Below are positions 48,508-56,469 of a stretch of DNA of 64,000 nucleotides, in pieces (the first letter of the stretch is position 1; each line of letters begins with the position of its first letter). The notes beneath the pieces were generated by a model. It saw only the letters and a program-made list of their open reading frames with translations, was not told the origin of the DNA and made no database searches. The position numbers and the translations under genes are program-made. Origin of the DNA: VAZQ01 sp046733355 (GTDB taxonomy: Bacteria > Pseudomonadota > Alphaproteobacteria > Rhizobiales > Xanthobacteraceae); the NCBI GenBank assembly GCA_046733355.1, contig JBKPOZ010000126.1, positions 1 through 64,000 of the forward strand, given 5' to 3'.

Positions 48508-49503
48508 TCAGGGCCGAAACGGGGGCTTTGACGAGCGGGCGAGGCGCTCGATCGCCGCGGGCGAAAGCGGCTCGCCGGCAACTTTCGCGGCGTAAACCGC
48601 GGCACCGAGGGCGGGCGCAAGCAGCGGGGCCCGTATGTCATAGCGTACGGGCACGGCCAGCTCCCGCCGGAAAGGAGCGAGGATGAGCGCGCCCGCAGTG
48701 AACACGCCGCCGGAGTAGGAGAGCGGAACGGCTTCGTTCGCTTCGAATTCGAGCGCGCGGCGCACCGCTTCGACCGTCGTCGCAAGCTCGCGCGCGGCGT
48801 CCTCGAAAATGCGCGTTGCAATACTGTCGCCGTCCTCCGCGGCGCGCGTGACGAACTGGGCGAGGGCGGCAATGCTCGTGCGTGTATGCGCATTCATTGT
48901 TTTCGCGCAAAGATCGAGATCCTTGTTCAAGCCGAACGAATTTCTCAAATGGTCGTAAAGCGGGCCGCGCGGCAGCCGGCCGTCGCTCATGCGCGTGAAC
49001 GCGTTCAGTCCCTCGACGGCAATCCAGTAGGCGGAGCCTTCATCGCCAAACACTTCGCCCCAGCCGCCGGCGCGCGCGCTTTTGCCCCGACGTTCGCCGT
49101 ATGCGCCCGAACCGGTGCCCGCCACGATGTTGATGCCGTCGGCGCCGGCCAGCGAGCCCGCCCAGGCGCACACCATGTCATTGCCGCACGCGTAACGGGC
49201 ATGCCGCAGGAGCGGTGCCGGAAGCGCATCCAGATTCCGTTGCGCCGCGCTGTCCTCGCCGTAGGCGGGGAGGCCGAAAAAAGCGTAGGCCACATCGGTG
49301 GGCGCAATCGTTGCCTGGCCGCAAACGGCGGCAACGCCTTGCGCCAGCAGATCGCGCAAGCCTTCGATTCCGATCTGGAGATGATAGGCGGACGGTCCTT
49401 CGCACGAGCCCGCCACATCGCCCTGCGCATCGACCAGCACAAAATGGGTTTTCGTGCCGCCGCCGTCGACGCCGAGGAAAAAGCGCCCAGTCAATCGGCT
49501 CAC
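48508..49503 (-). CDS. BadF/BadG-family sugar kinase (N-acetylhexosamine kinase-like)
   Basis: A 331-residue ASKHA-fold kinase. Phosphate-1 motif LGVDGGGTKTHFVLVD is at the N-terminus, GNDMVCAWAGSLAGADGINIVAGTGSGAYG is the second nucleotide-binding region and AGGWGEVFGDEGSAYWIA is typical of GlcNAc kinases in the BadF family. GTG 49503 overlaps the SIS gene stop (GTGA). It is the last gene of the sugar operon. It likely phosphorylates a hexosamine or N-acetylhexosamine; which one is unknown. Confidence 0.9.
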   Translation of the reverse strand: MSRLTGRFFLGVDGGGTKTHFVLVDAQGDVAGSCEGPSAYHLQIGIEGLRDLLAQGVAAVCGQATIAPTDVAYAFFGLPAYGEDSAAQRNLDALPAPLLRHARYACGNDMVCAWAGSLAGADGINIVAGTGSGAYGERRGKSARAGGWGEVFGDEGSAYWIAVEGLNAFTRMSDGRLPRGPLYDHLRNSFGLNKDLDLCAKTMNAHTRTSIAALAQFVTRAAEDGDSIATRIFEDAARELATTVEAVRRALEFEANEAVPLSYSGGVFTAGALILAPFRRELAVPVRYDIRAPLLAPALGAAVYAAKVAGEPLSPAAIERLARSSKPPFRP

Positions 49504-50645
49504 CCGAAGGCGTGGATGCGCACGCCCTGCACGACGCGATGCACGGTGCCCGTGCGACTGGGATTGTCGGGAGAAATCCCGCAGGCGAGCGAAGCCTCGA
49601 AGGCGAAAATCTGCGCGGCTGCGAGGAAAGGAAATAGAAGATCGATGTCTTCGCCATCCTGCATGGCCGGGACGAGGATACGCTCGACTTTCGCTGCGAT
49701 TCCGTCCTCGCGCGCGGAGAGCGCGAGAACCCCGCCGGCCCTCCCATCCCGGCATATTTCCTGGAGCAGATCGAGGTCATACCGGCGCGTATAGGGGTGG
49801 TTGGAAACAAAGATCATCACCAGCGCTCTGTCATTGACGATGGTCTTGGGACCGTGCCGGAACCCCAAAGGCGAGTCCCAGGCCGATATGATCTGCCCGT
49901 CGGTCAGTTCGAGGAGCTTGAGCGCCGCCTCGCGCGCAAGTCCTTTGAGTACCGCGCTGCCAAGATACACCACGCGCTCATATTTCCTCGCCGCCCATTC
50001 CTGCAGCGTCTTGCGCTCGGCGGAAATTATCGTGTCCATCGCCTGCGCGATGCGGGTGATGCGGGGCTGCATCACGTCGATGCCCAGAAATACGGTAAGC
50101 GCTCCGTAGGTCATGCAGCTGAAGCTCGAGGTCATGGCGAAGCTGCGGTCATGCGTCTCCTCGGGCAGGAGTATCGTCTCGCCGAGGCCTTTGCGCGCGA
50201 GTGCGCCATCCGGATTGCAGGTCACCGCCAAGTGATGGATCTCGGCGACGAAGCGCTGCGCCAAATGCACTGCCGCGATGCTTTCGGGGCTGTTGCCAGA
50301 GCGCCCAAAGGAAACAAGCAGCGTCGGGACGTGCTTGCTGAAATAGAGATGCGGCGCGCAAACCAGGTCGGTCGTGGCGATCGCCTCCACGTGCCCTCGC
50401 AGCTGCGCGCCAAAATGCGGTGCGAGGCATTCGCCGATGAACGCGGATGAGCCTGCGCCCGTGAGGATGATGCGCAACCCCGGCTTTTCCCGCAGCGGCC
50501 CAAGGAATCTGTCCAGCCGCTCCCTGTATGCTGCGAGGAGCTCTTGCGTCTTGCGCAGCATGGCGGGCTGGTGCGCGATCTCGCGCGCTGTCCAGAGCGC
50601 GCCCAAAGCCTCGAGCTCGCTTTCGGTGCGGCCGAGCTTATGCAT
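49500..50645 (-). CDS. SIS-domain sugar isomerase/deaminase, AgaS-like
   Basis: A 381-residue protein with two SIS domains: LRIILTGAGSSAFIGECLAPHFG plus LLVSFGRSGNSPESIAAV (about 55-120) and RVVYLGSAVLKGLAREAALKLLELTDGQIISAWDSPLGFRHGPKTIV (about 215-260). The order resembles AgaS, the galactosamine-6-phosphate deaminase/isomerase that makes tagatose 6-phosphate. It lies between the kinase and KbaZ genes with overlaps on both sides, which supports an amino-sugar or ketose-phosphate role. Confidence 0.88.
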   Translation of the reverse strand: MHKLGRTESELEALGALWTAREIAHQPAMLRKTQELLAAYRERLDRFLGPLREKPGLRIILTGAGSSAFIGECLAPHFGAQLRGHVEAIATTDLVCAPHLYFSKHVPTLLVSFGRSGNSPESIAAVHLAQRFVAEIHHLAVTCNPDGALARKGLGETILLPEETHDRSFAMTSSFSCMTYGALTVFLGIDVMQPRITRIAQAMDTIISAERKTLQEWAARKYERVVYLGSAVLKGLAREAALKLLELTDGQIISAWDSPLGFRHGPKTIVNDRALVMIFVSNHPYTRRYDLDLLQEICRDGRAGGVLALSAREDGIAAKVERILVPAMQDGEDIDLLFPFLAAAQIFAFEASLACGISPDNPSRTGTVHRVVQGVRIHAFG

Positions 50646-51936
50646 GGGCAGGCTCTTTCGTCGTCATGGTGGCGGCATGATAGTCGTCCAGCACTGCCCA
50701 GACATGCGCCATAACGAGCTCGGCGGGATTCTTTTCGATGAGGCCCTCGCTCAACACCCGGTGCGCGATCGGCAGATACTGGCTGATCAATGCACGCGGC
50801 GGCGGCTTTTCCGACAGATTACGTAAAAGCGTGTTCTGCGAGCGCACAATCTCCGCGTCGGGCCAATAATAGCGAATGCGGTCGCTGAGACTGTATTGCA
50901 GATCGAAGTCGAGCGCGGCGCCGCGCGCGTGATAGTACTTTTTCCAATACCGCGGCTCCGCTTTCACCCGTTCAAGAACGACGTGGCGGAAGCGCGAGAG
51001 GCGCGACGGCTCGATCCATTCGCGTTCGATCGCATCGAGCCCCCAAAGCGCTTCGCGCAATGCAAAGGTGAGAGCGGGGCCAACTTTAAGGATGGCGAAA
51101 TGATCGCGCACGAGCTGCGCGAGTGCGGTGCGTGTCTGATAGTCGGTGGAATGCGCTTCAAACACGATGCCGCTGCAGCTTTCGATCATGCGGCTGAGCG
51201 CCTGTGCCTTGTCGGGCGCATACGGGATGATCTTGCGGTGATCGAACTCGACACCGGGCTGCACCACAAGCGCAATGACACGTGGCCAGGCATCAGCGAG
51301 GCCGCATTCGGCGAACAACGCCGAGTGCATCTCGAGGGTTGCGTATGCCGCATCGGGGTCGGTGACGGCGAGGCTGTCCAGCTCTTCGGCGGCTCCGCCC
51401 GGCACGGGCACCTCGGTCCCAATGACATAGACCGGCGGCTCACCGCCGCTTTGTGCAAACACGCGCTCGGCGACTGCGCATAGCCCCGCCGCGCGCTGCG
51501 CAATGGTGTGCCCCGGGAGAGGCGCAGGATCGCCGGCGCAAGGCATCGAGCAGTCAAGATGAATTTTTCGGAAGCCCGCACGAACGTAATGGTCGATCAG
51601 CAGCTCGGCGCGTTGCATCGCTTCTTCCGTCCGCAGATGCTGCCAGGCATTCGGGCCGAGATGGTCGCCACCGAGGAGAATGCGATTGCGGGAAAGCTCC
51701 ACGCGATCGGCGATCCCATGCACCTGGTCGCGAAAATCTGCCGGTGTCATCCCCGTATAGCCGCCGTCCTGATTGACCTGGTTCGAGGTCGCTTCGATCA
51801 GGGCAAAAGGCGTGCCGCGCATCTTCGTGTGACGAAGCGTTGCTTCAATCACCAACGGGTGCGCGGAACACACCGAGAAAATGCCGCAGCGCTCGCCTGC
51901 CTTGTGGCGCGCCACCAGATCGACGATCGCCTTCAT
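50638..51936 (-). CDS. Tagatose-1,6-bisphosphate aldolase subunit KbaZ/GatZ
   Basis: A 432-residue member of the GatZ/KbaZ family. Recognisable parts are IFSVCSAHPLVIEATLRHT at the start, LIEATSNQVNQDGGYTGMTPADF, ILLGGDHLGPNAWQHL, HLDCSMPCAGDP and YVIGTEVPVPGG. In E. coli this protein supports the catalytic aldolase GatY/KbaY. No GatY/KbaY gene is in this operon, so either it is elsewhere or this protein has its own activity. It overlaps the SIS gene by eight bases. Confidence 0.92.
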   Translation of the reverse strand: MKAIVDLVARHKAGERCGIFSVCSAHPLVIEATLRHTKMRGTPFALIEATSNQVNQDGGYTGMTPADFRDQVHGIADRVELSRNRILLGGDHLGPNAWQHLRTEEAMQRAELLIDHYVRAGFRKIHLDCSMPCAGDPAPLPGHTIAQRAAGLCAVAERVFAQSGGEPPVYVIGTEVPVPGGAAEELDSLAVTDPDAAYATLEMHSALFAECGLADAWPRVIALVVQPGVEFDHRKIIPYAPDKAQALSRMIESCSGIVFEAHSTDYQTRTALAQLVRDHFAILKVGPALTFALREALWGLDAIEREWIEPSRLSRFRHVVLERVKAEPRYWKKYYHARGAALDFDLQYSLSDRIRYYWPDAEIVRSQNTLLRNLSEKPPPRALISQYLPIAHRVLSEGLIEKNPAELVMAHVWAVLDDYHAATMTTKEPAHA

Positions 51937-51945
51937 GCGTGCGTT

Positions 51946-52016
51946 GTAGCCCGGATGGAGCGCAGCGACATCCGGGTAAACAGATCCCGGATTTCGCTCC
52001 GCTCAATCCGGGCTAC
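51946..52016. repeat. Palindromic repeat, family C, reaching into the EamA gene
   Basis: GTAGCCCGGATGGAGCGCAGCGACATCCGGG followed by CCCGGATTTCGCTCCGCTCAATCCGGGCTAC. The right end (52003-52016) forms the last codons and stop (RSPD-stop) of the EamA transporter gene on the minus strand. Confidence 0.85.
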
Positions 52017-52962
52017 GAAGCGCCGCACCGTCGTCCTCCGGGGTGAGCGCAAGCAGGAAGGCGGCAGTGCACGCGAGCGCGAGCGCAACAACCTTCGTCG
52101 GGCCGGGCAGAGCGCCGAGCACGATGAGCGAGATAATCGCGGTCATCAACGGCGCGCCCGCATTGACCAGCGGCGAGACGACGATCGCCTGCCCATAGCG
52201 GAAGGCGTAGACCAGCGTGAGCGCCCCAATGGAGTTGAGGATCTGGGTTGCGGCAGCCAGCCACGGCCCCTCGATTCCCCAGTTTATCGGCTGGGTAAAA
52301 TCGGTCATGACCCAGGCGAGAGGCGCAATGAGGAGCCCGGCAACCATCATATAAAAAAAGATGCTCTCCGCACTCATGCTGCGGTTGGCGAGCTTCATAA
52401 AGTAGGCCTGTACGCCCCAGCATCCCATGACGATGAGCGAGAGCAAAAACCAGCCCGGTCCGTAATTCCTGGCCGATGTCGCCGAGGAGACCTCGCTCAA
52501 GGCCGCTGGCGAGATATCGAACAAAGGAAGAGCAAGGAGCGCGAGGCCGATGCCGGCGGCGCCGAGCGCGTTGGTGCGTTCGCGCAGCAGCAGGAATGAG
52601 AGCGCAAGGGTGACGATCGGAGAGAGCGAGATGATCGGAAAGACCAGATAAGCCGGCCCCATGGTTACCGCGTAGAACAGCACGATCTGGCCGCCCGCGC
52701 CGAGGAGCCCGATGATCATCCCGTAGGTCACGGAAGCGGCATCGCGATCGAGGCGCCAGTGAGCCTGGCCGAGCGCATAGAGCGCGGGTAGCACCATGGT
52801 AAGCGACCAGATGCAATAGATCAGCGTTTCCGGGAAGCCGTGTCGGGTCGGCACATAGGTGAACGCGCCCCACACGCCCCAGAGTGCCGTCGTCGCCAAG
52901 GCGTAGACGAGCCAGAGCTTCGGCCTCTTTGCCCGCTGCACGACTGCGCTCGGCACGCTCAC
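52003..52962 (-). CDS. EamA/DMT-family transporter
   Basis: A 319-residue inner-membrane protein with about ten helices in two EamA repeats (ATTALWGVWGAFTYVPTRHG at the start, then ARNYGPGWFLLSLIVMGCWGVQAYFMKLANRSM for the second half). The final residues are encoded by a family C repeat that also gives the stop codon, so the natural C-terminus may have been altered. Its ATG overlaps the stop of the alpha-galactosidase gene (ATGA). It may import or export a sugar or derivative for this operon. Confidence 0.88.
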   Translation of the reverse strand: MSVPSAVVQRAKRPKLWLVYALATTALWGVWGAFTYVPTRHGFPETLIYCIWSLTMVLPALYALGQAHWRLDRDAASVTYGMIIGLLGAGGQIVLFYAVTMGPAYLVFPIISLSPIVTLALSFLLLRERTNALGAAGIGLALLALPLFDISPAALSEVSSATSARNYGPGWFLLSLIVMGCWGVQAYFMKLANRSMSAESIFFYMMVAGLLIAPLAWVMTDFTQPINWGIEGPWLAAATQILNSIGALTLVYAFRYGQAIVVSPLVNAGAPLMTAIISLIVLGALPGPTKVVALALACTAAFLLALTPEDDGAALRSPD

Positions 52963-55022
52963 GCCCGATCGAGAGGTGTCGCCTCGAGCAGGAGGAATTT
53001 TTCGAACGAGACGGAAAGCCGATTGGCCGAAGGCGATACCGATGCAAGCGTTCTGTCGGTCCAGTAATCGGAAACTGTATAATTGCGGCTGTCCAGCCCG
53101 CGCAATTCCACATGGCCTTCCCAGCGATCGGCATAGAGCGCGTAATAGAGGCGCTCTCCTTTCGCGATCACATGCGCCTCGGGCTTGTCAAAGCCGATAT
53201 CGTAGAGGTCGCCGCGATAGCGCCCCTCCGGGAGTCCTTTTTCGTTATAGAGCGCAATCCAGCGCCGCCATTCGGCTTCCTTTTCCGGCGTCAGGAGAAG
53301 CGCGGCTTCGCTTGCAGCGCGCGGCCAGGTGAACTTCGTCGACACGATCGCGCCGATCCCAACGGTTGATGCAAAATCATTGCCGCCGTCGCTGAGCTCC
53401 ACGTGATCGCCGGCAAACGCCGCGGACGGACCCATGAGTGCCTTGATCGCCTTGCCCTTGTGACGCACCTGCCAGGACGTGAGCGGATCGGAAGCGACCG
53501 GCTGATTCATAAACGGCATGTTGTAAAACGACTGGCACGTGCCGCACGGGCAGATTTCCACGACGGCGGCCGCATTGATGGCGGTGGCCTCCGCGTAGAG
53601 CGCGGCCCAGAAATCCTGCAGCTGCTCGACCGATTCCTCAGGGCGCGCGTGCCCGTGCGCGGGGTTGTAGCAAGGCGCAACGCCGTTGAGGTGCTGGCCA
53701 TCGAGCTTGAGTCCCTCGTATCCCCATTCGCGCATGACTTTGCGAAGGAGCGCTTTTCCCCATTCCACCGTCTTCGGATATGCGGGACACAACGTGAAGC
53801 TGTCCCACCAGGTGATGTTCTGCGGCGCACCCGCCCCGTCGAGCAGCAGCATGTCCGGATTCGCGCGTAGAAGATCCGATGCGGGGCGCGCGGCGAGCGG
53901 CGCGATCCACAGCTTGGGCTTCATGCCAGTGCGCTTGATCGCCTGCACGAGCGCGATCATGTCGACATCGCCGCGGGGGAATTTGCCCGGGTCGAGATAC
54001 CAGTCGCCCTCGGCCGTTTGCCAGCCATCGTCGACACCGGCCCAGACGAGACCGAGCTCACGGGCTTTGGGCAGTGTGCCGAGAACCTGCGTGACGGTGA
54101 AATCGCGCTCGTAACCCCACGCGCACCAGATCGGCGCGTATGCAGCCTGCGGGATCGAGGCCTGCTGCATTCCTCGGTCGCCAAGAATGCGCCGATAGGC
54201 ATCGAGCGTCGCGAAGCAATCGCCGCGATGCACGGCCACGAAGGTGCGCAACGTTGAAAAGCTCTCCCCTGGCGCAAGCGTCAGGGTGCAGTCGCATTCC
54301 ATCAACACGCGCGCTCCCTCGGACGTCATGGTGAGCGGCAGCGCCACGAGCTTCGGCACGGTTTCGATGTGGCCCAGCGCGAGCCCCCAATCGCGGCGCC
54401 AGACATCCACCACAGGAGTGCCGCCGCCGTAATCGGATGAATTCATGCCCATGAAATTGCGCTGGTCGAATCCCATGTGCACCGGCTGCACCCAATCGCG
54501 GCGATCTTCATAGGTCGCTCCGGAAAAGGACCAGTACTCGGGCTGTTCCGCGCCGGCAGGCTTGAGCACGTGGGCGCCATTGACCCAACCCTCGATGCGC
54601 AGCGGAGCCGCACCAGTGTTTCGGTACACCACATTGAGGAAAGCAATGCCGGGAAAGCGGTCGTACAGCGCAATGTCGAGCTCTTTCTCGATACCCTCTG
54701 CAGCTCCGCGCACGATGTGACGAGTGCCGGGGCCGTGCACGTCCTCGATGCGCTCGCTGCGCTCGGACTGAAACTGGAACTCATCAATGCGCCTGCCGCC
54801 GGCAAGGCGCAGCGCCTCGCTTGCTTCGAAATCGGTGAGCGGCTCGCGGGCGCTGCCCGCCAGAACGCGGCAGCGCAGGGCGGAATCGATCTCCAGCGCG
54901 ATGAGTGTGTCACCGATGCGCAGGCGCGTCTCGGCCGCAGCGGCGACGCGCGCGCGCAGCCCCGATGCTCCCGCAACGGATGCAGCCAGGAGCTTGAGTA
55001 CGGTTCGCCTGCGAGGCAGCAT
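52959..55022 (-). CDS. GH36/GH27-like alpha-galactosidase, exported
   Basis: A 687-residue glycosidase. The N-terminus has a twin-arginine-like signal (RRRTVLKLLAASVAGASG). A beta-sandwich of about 280 residues precedes a TIM-barrel with PIWCAWGYERDFTVTQVL, LGLVWAGVDDGWQTAEGDW, MKPKLWIAPLAA, and the nucleophile region YEGLKLDGQHLNG (Asp about 439). VEICPCGTCQSFYNMPFMNQPVASDP holds the next conserved Cys and Asp, consistent with the acid/base. Predicted to remove alpha-linked galactose or GalNAc in the periplasm. First gene of the five-gene operon. The family is confident, the exact sugar is not. Confidence 0.88.
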   Translation of the reverse strand: MLPRRRTVLKLLAASVAGASGLRARVAAAAETRLRIGDTLIALEIDSALRCRVLAGSAREPLTDFEASEALRLAGGRRIDEFQFQSERSERIEDVHGPGTRHIVRGAAEGIEKELDIALYDRFPGIAFLNVVYRNTGAAPLRIEGWVNGAHVLKPAGAEQPEYWSFSGATYEDRRDWVQPVHMGFDQRNFMGMNSSDYGGGTPVVDVWRRDWGLALGHIETVPKLVALPLTMTSEGARVLMECDCTLTLAPGESFSTLRTFVAVHRGDCFATLDAYRRILGDRGMQQASIPQAAYAPIWCAWGYERDFTVTQVLGTLPKARELGLVWAGVDDGWQTAEGDWYLDPGKFPRGDVDMIALVQAIKRTGMKPKLWIAPLAARPASDLLRANPDMLLLDGAGAPQNITWWDSFTLCPAYPKTVEWGKALLRKVMREWGYEGLKLDGQHLNGVAPCYNPAHGHARPEESVEQLQDFWAALYAEATAINAAAVVEICPCGTCQSFYNMPFMNQPVASDPLTSWQVRHKGKAIKALMGPSAAFAGDHVELSDGGNDFASTVGIGAIVSTKFTWPRAASEAALLLTPEKEAEWRRWIALYNEKGLPEGRYRGDLYDIGFDKPEAHVIAKGERLYYALYADRWEGHVELRGLDSRNYTVSDYWTDRTLASVSPSANRLSVSFEKFLLLEATPLDRA

Positions 55023-55076
55023 GGCTTCCCCTTATTCCGATGGTTGGTGCGGCTCAACCTCGAAAAACGCTTCGCA

Positions 55077-55153
55077 GGGTGGGTTGAGCGATAGCGAAAC
55101 CCACCAAGGGGACGGAATTTGATGGGTTTCGCTTGCGCTCAACCCATCCTACG
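55077..55153. repeat. Palindromic repeat, family F
   Basis: AGGGTGGGTTGAGCGATAGCGAAACCCACC followed by GATGGGTTTCGCTTGCGCTCAACCCATCCTACG: two imperfect hairpins in opposite orientation. It lies upstream of the alpha-galactosidase gene and may overlap its promoter region. The rest of 55023-55264 shows no gene. Confidence 0.8.
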
Positions 55154-55264
55154 ACACTACGCTGCAGCGGCCTGGCCACACATGGTGAAAATGTTCGCGG
55201 TGCGCTTGGCGTGCAGCGATTGTTGGCGCTCGATTGCAATGCAGAAGTGGGTGGGGTGCGTGCG

Positions 55265-55684
55265 ATGTTATGCTTGTCCTGCGGGGGCGAGATGCGCCTG
55301 ATCGGCGTGGCGGAAGATCAGGAGCTATTGTCCGGGTATCTGCATCACACCTTCGAGTGCGCAGCCTGCAAAGAGACGGAGACCCGGCTGTTGTTCACGC
55401 GCGAGCGGCCGGTGCCGGTTGCACCCGCACCCGTACGTGAGGCAGAGATCCCATCCGAGAGCGCGTGGGAGCAGGCGATCGCAAAATTGCGCAATCACCA
55501 ACTGGTCCTGAGCGCCAAAGCGGAGCTCCGCAAAGCCTCCGAACGCGCGGTGGAGTTCAACCGCCAGTGGGATCTGCTCCCGGAGCGTAAGCCAAAGCCC
55601 GCTCTGCGGTCGCGCCGTGATGCGTCCAGCCTGTGGGCGCGCGCGATAGCGAGGCTGCGGCCGGTACCCGGCTCGGAACGCTAG
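55265..55684 (+). CDS. Hypothetical protein with zinc-ribbon-like cysteines
   Basis: A 139-residue protein. MLCLSCGGEMRLIG and HHTFECAACKETETRLLF give two C-x2-C pairs about 30 residues apart, a likely structural zinc site. Residues 60-139 are charged, with a predicted helix (WEQAIAKLRNHQLVLSAKAELRKASERAVEFNRQW). The start was placed at the Met just before the first Cys pair; an upstream frame extends to 55133. Similar short proteins are seen in Rhizobiales, but the function is unknown. Confidence 0.72.
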   Translation: MLCLSCGGEMRLIGVAEDQELLSGYLHHTFECAACKETETRLLFTRERPVPVAPAPVREAEIPSESAWEQAIAKLRNHQLVLSAKAELRKASERAVEFNRQWDLLPERKPKPALRSRRDASSLWARAIARLRPVPGSER

Positions 55685-55823
55685 AACCGTCAGCCCAGAT
55701 GAGATGGGGCGACGCGACCGAGCAGGCCATCCGTTTAGGTTAAGGAATGAGAAACCCGGTTCGCCGCTGGTTGTCTGCGCGACTGCTGCATATAGCTTCA
55801 GCCTCCCGCTCGGAGGCGATGCG

Positions 55824-56030
55824 ATGGCGGTGTGGAGGTGGTCCTCTTTCGCTCAGGCGCCTGCAACCAGGCTGCCGCTGCTGTCCTTCATTGTGATCGT
55901 GGGCGCGCTTCTCGTCATTGCGTTATTCGCCGTTGCGCCGCGCGCGCCGGTCCATCAGGACAAGCAACAGAGAGACGTCGAGAGGCTCGGTGAGACGTTT
56001 CTCTTCGGCCGGCACGCACCGAAACGGTAG
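55824..56030 (+). CDS. Small predicted membrane protein, 68 residues
   Basis: ATG 55824 is behind CGGAGGCGA, a good ribosome-binding site. The protein has one transmembrane helix (LPLLSFIVIVGALLVIALFAV) followed by a basic tail VHQDKQQRDVERLGETFLFGRHAPKR. A longer frame to 55704 lacks a comparable site. Not recognised. Confidence 0.6.
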   Translation: MAVWRWSSFAQAPATRLPLLSFIVIVGALLVIALFAVAPRAPVHQDKQQRDVERLGETFLFGRHAPKR

Positions 56031-56074
56031 CATCCATCAGGCGAGCTGCAGCAGAACGCTCGCGAGCGACACGA

Positions 56075-56203
56075 TCAGAACCGCGCAAAGGCCGCGAGCG
56101 CAGTCACTGCGCTGGCGAGAAAGCGCCACGCGCGCTCACGCCTGTGTTGCGAAGCGTGCCGGCGAGGCAGGAGCGCCGGAATTGCGGATGTTTTCGCCAA
56201 CAT
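56075..56203 (-). CDS. Possible small basic protein, 42 residues
   Basis: ATG 56203 is preceded by CGGGAGGGGTTCTTC, a strong Shine-Dalgarno. The frame encodes an Arg/His-rich, then Ala-rich peptide ending ALAAFARF. In another frame the sequence just beyond would encode a hydrophobic tail (GLCAVLIVSLASVLLQLA), so a single-base loss may have split a longer small membrane protein. A CtrA-type box lies 45 bases upstream of the start. Low confidence. Confidence 0.35.
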   Translation of the reverse strand: MLAKTSAIPALLPRRHASQHRRERAWRFLASAVTALAAFARF

Positions 56204-56247
56204 GAAGAACCCCTCCCGAGGCGGATGGCCTTCACTGGCAGGAACAA

Positions 56248-56263
56248 TTAACGGTGTATTAAC
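56248..56263. promoter_or_regulatory. Candidate CtrA-binding box (TTAA-N7-TTAA)
   Basis: TTAACGGTGTATTAAC has two TTAA half-sites with a 7-base spacer, the consensus for the alphaproteobacterial cell-cycle regulator CtrA. It lies in an AT-rich intergenic region between the small minus-strand ORF and the putative plus-strand sRNA. Functional binding is inferred only. Confidence 0.5.
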
Positions 56264-56299
56264 AAAGAGAGCGCAACCGGCAGGATTTAACGAATTTGT

Positions 56300-56448
56300 A
56301 AGTGTCTCATTCAGATTTCGTTAAGCATATCGGGAGCACGATCAGCGCAATGCCCGCGGATACGGCCTCGGATAGGAGTGCGCTGCGGGCAACAGGATAA
56401 GCGCTATCCGGCTTCTCCAGAGAAGGCCGCCTTAGGGGCGGCCTTTTT
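56300..56448 (+). ncRNA. Candidate intergenic small RNA
   Basis: The plus strand between 56264 and 56448 holds no open frame but can form stems, for example CCCGC (near 56355) with GCGGG (near 56388) and GGATA-AGCGC-TATCC (about 56395-56410), and ends in a strong terminator. No plus-strand gene reads into this terminator: the nearest, at 55824-56030, ends almost 400 bases upstream. A dedicated short transcript is therefore plausible. The 5' end is a guess. Confidence 0.4.
56423..56448 (+). terminator. Rho-independent terminator
   Basis: AAGGCCGCC (56423-56431) pairs perfectly with GGCGGCCTT (56437-56445) across a five-base loop, and TTTTT follows at 56444-56448. The T-run is on the plus strand. 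The convergent Crp-family gene ends at 56470, so the hairpin could also slow transcription from that side, but it lacks a T-run there. Confidence 0.85.
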
Positions 56449-56469
56449 GGTCAGCCGAATGCCGGTGAG

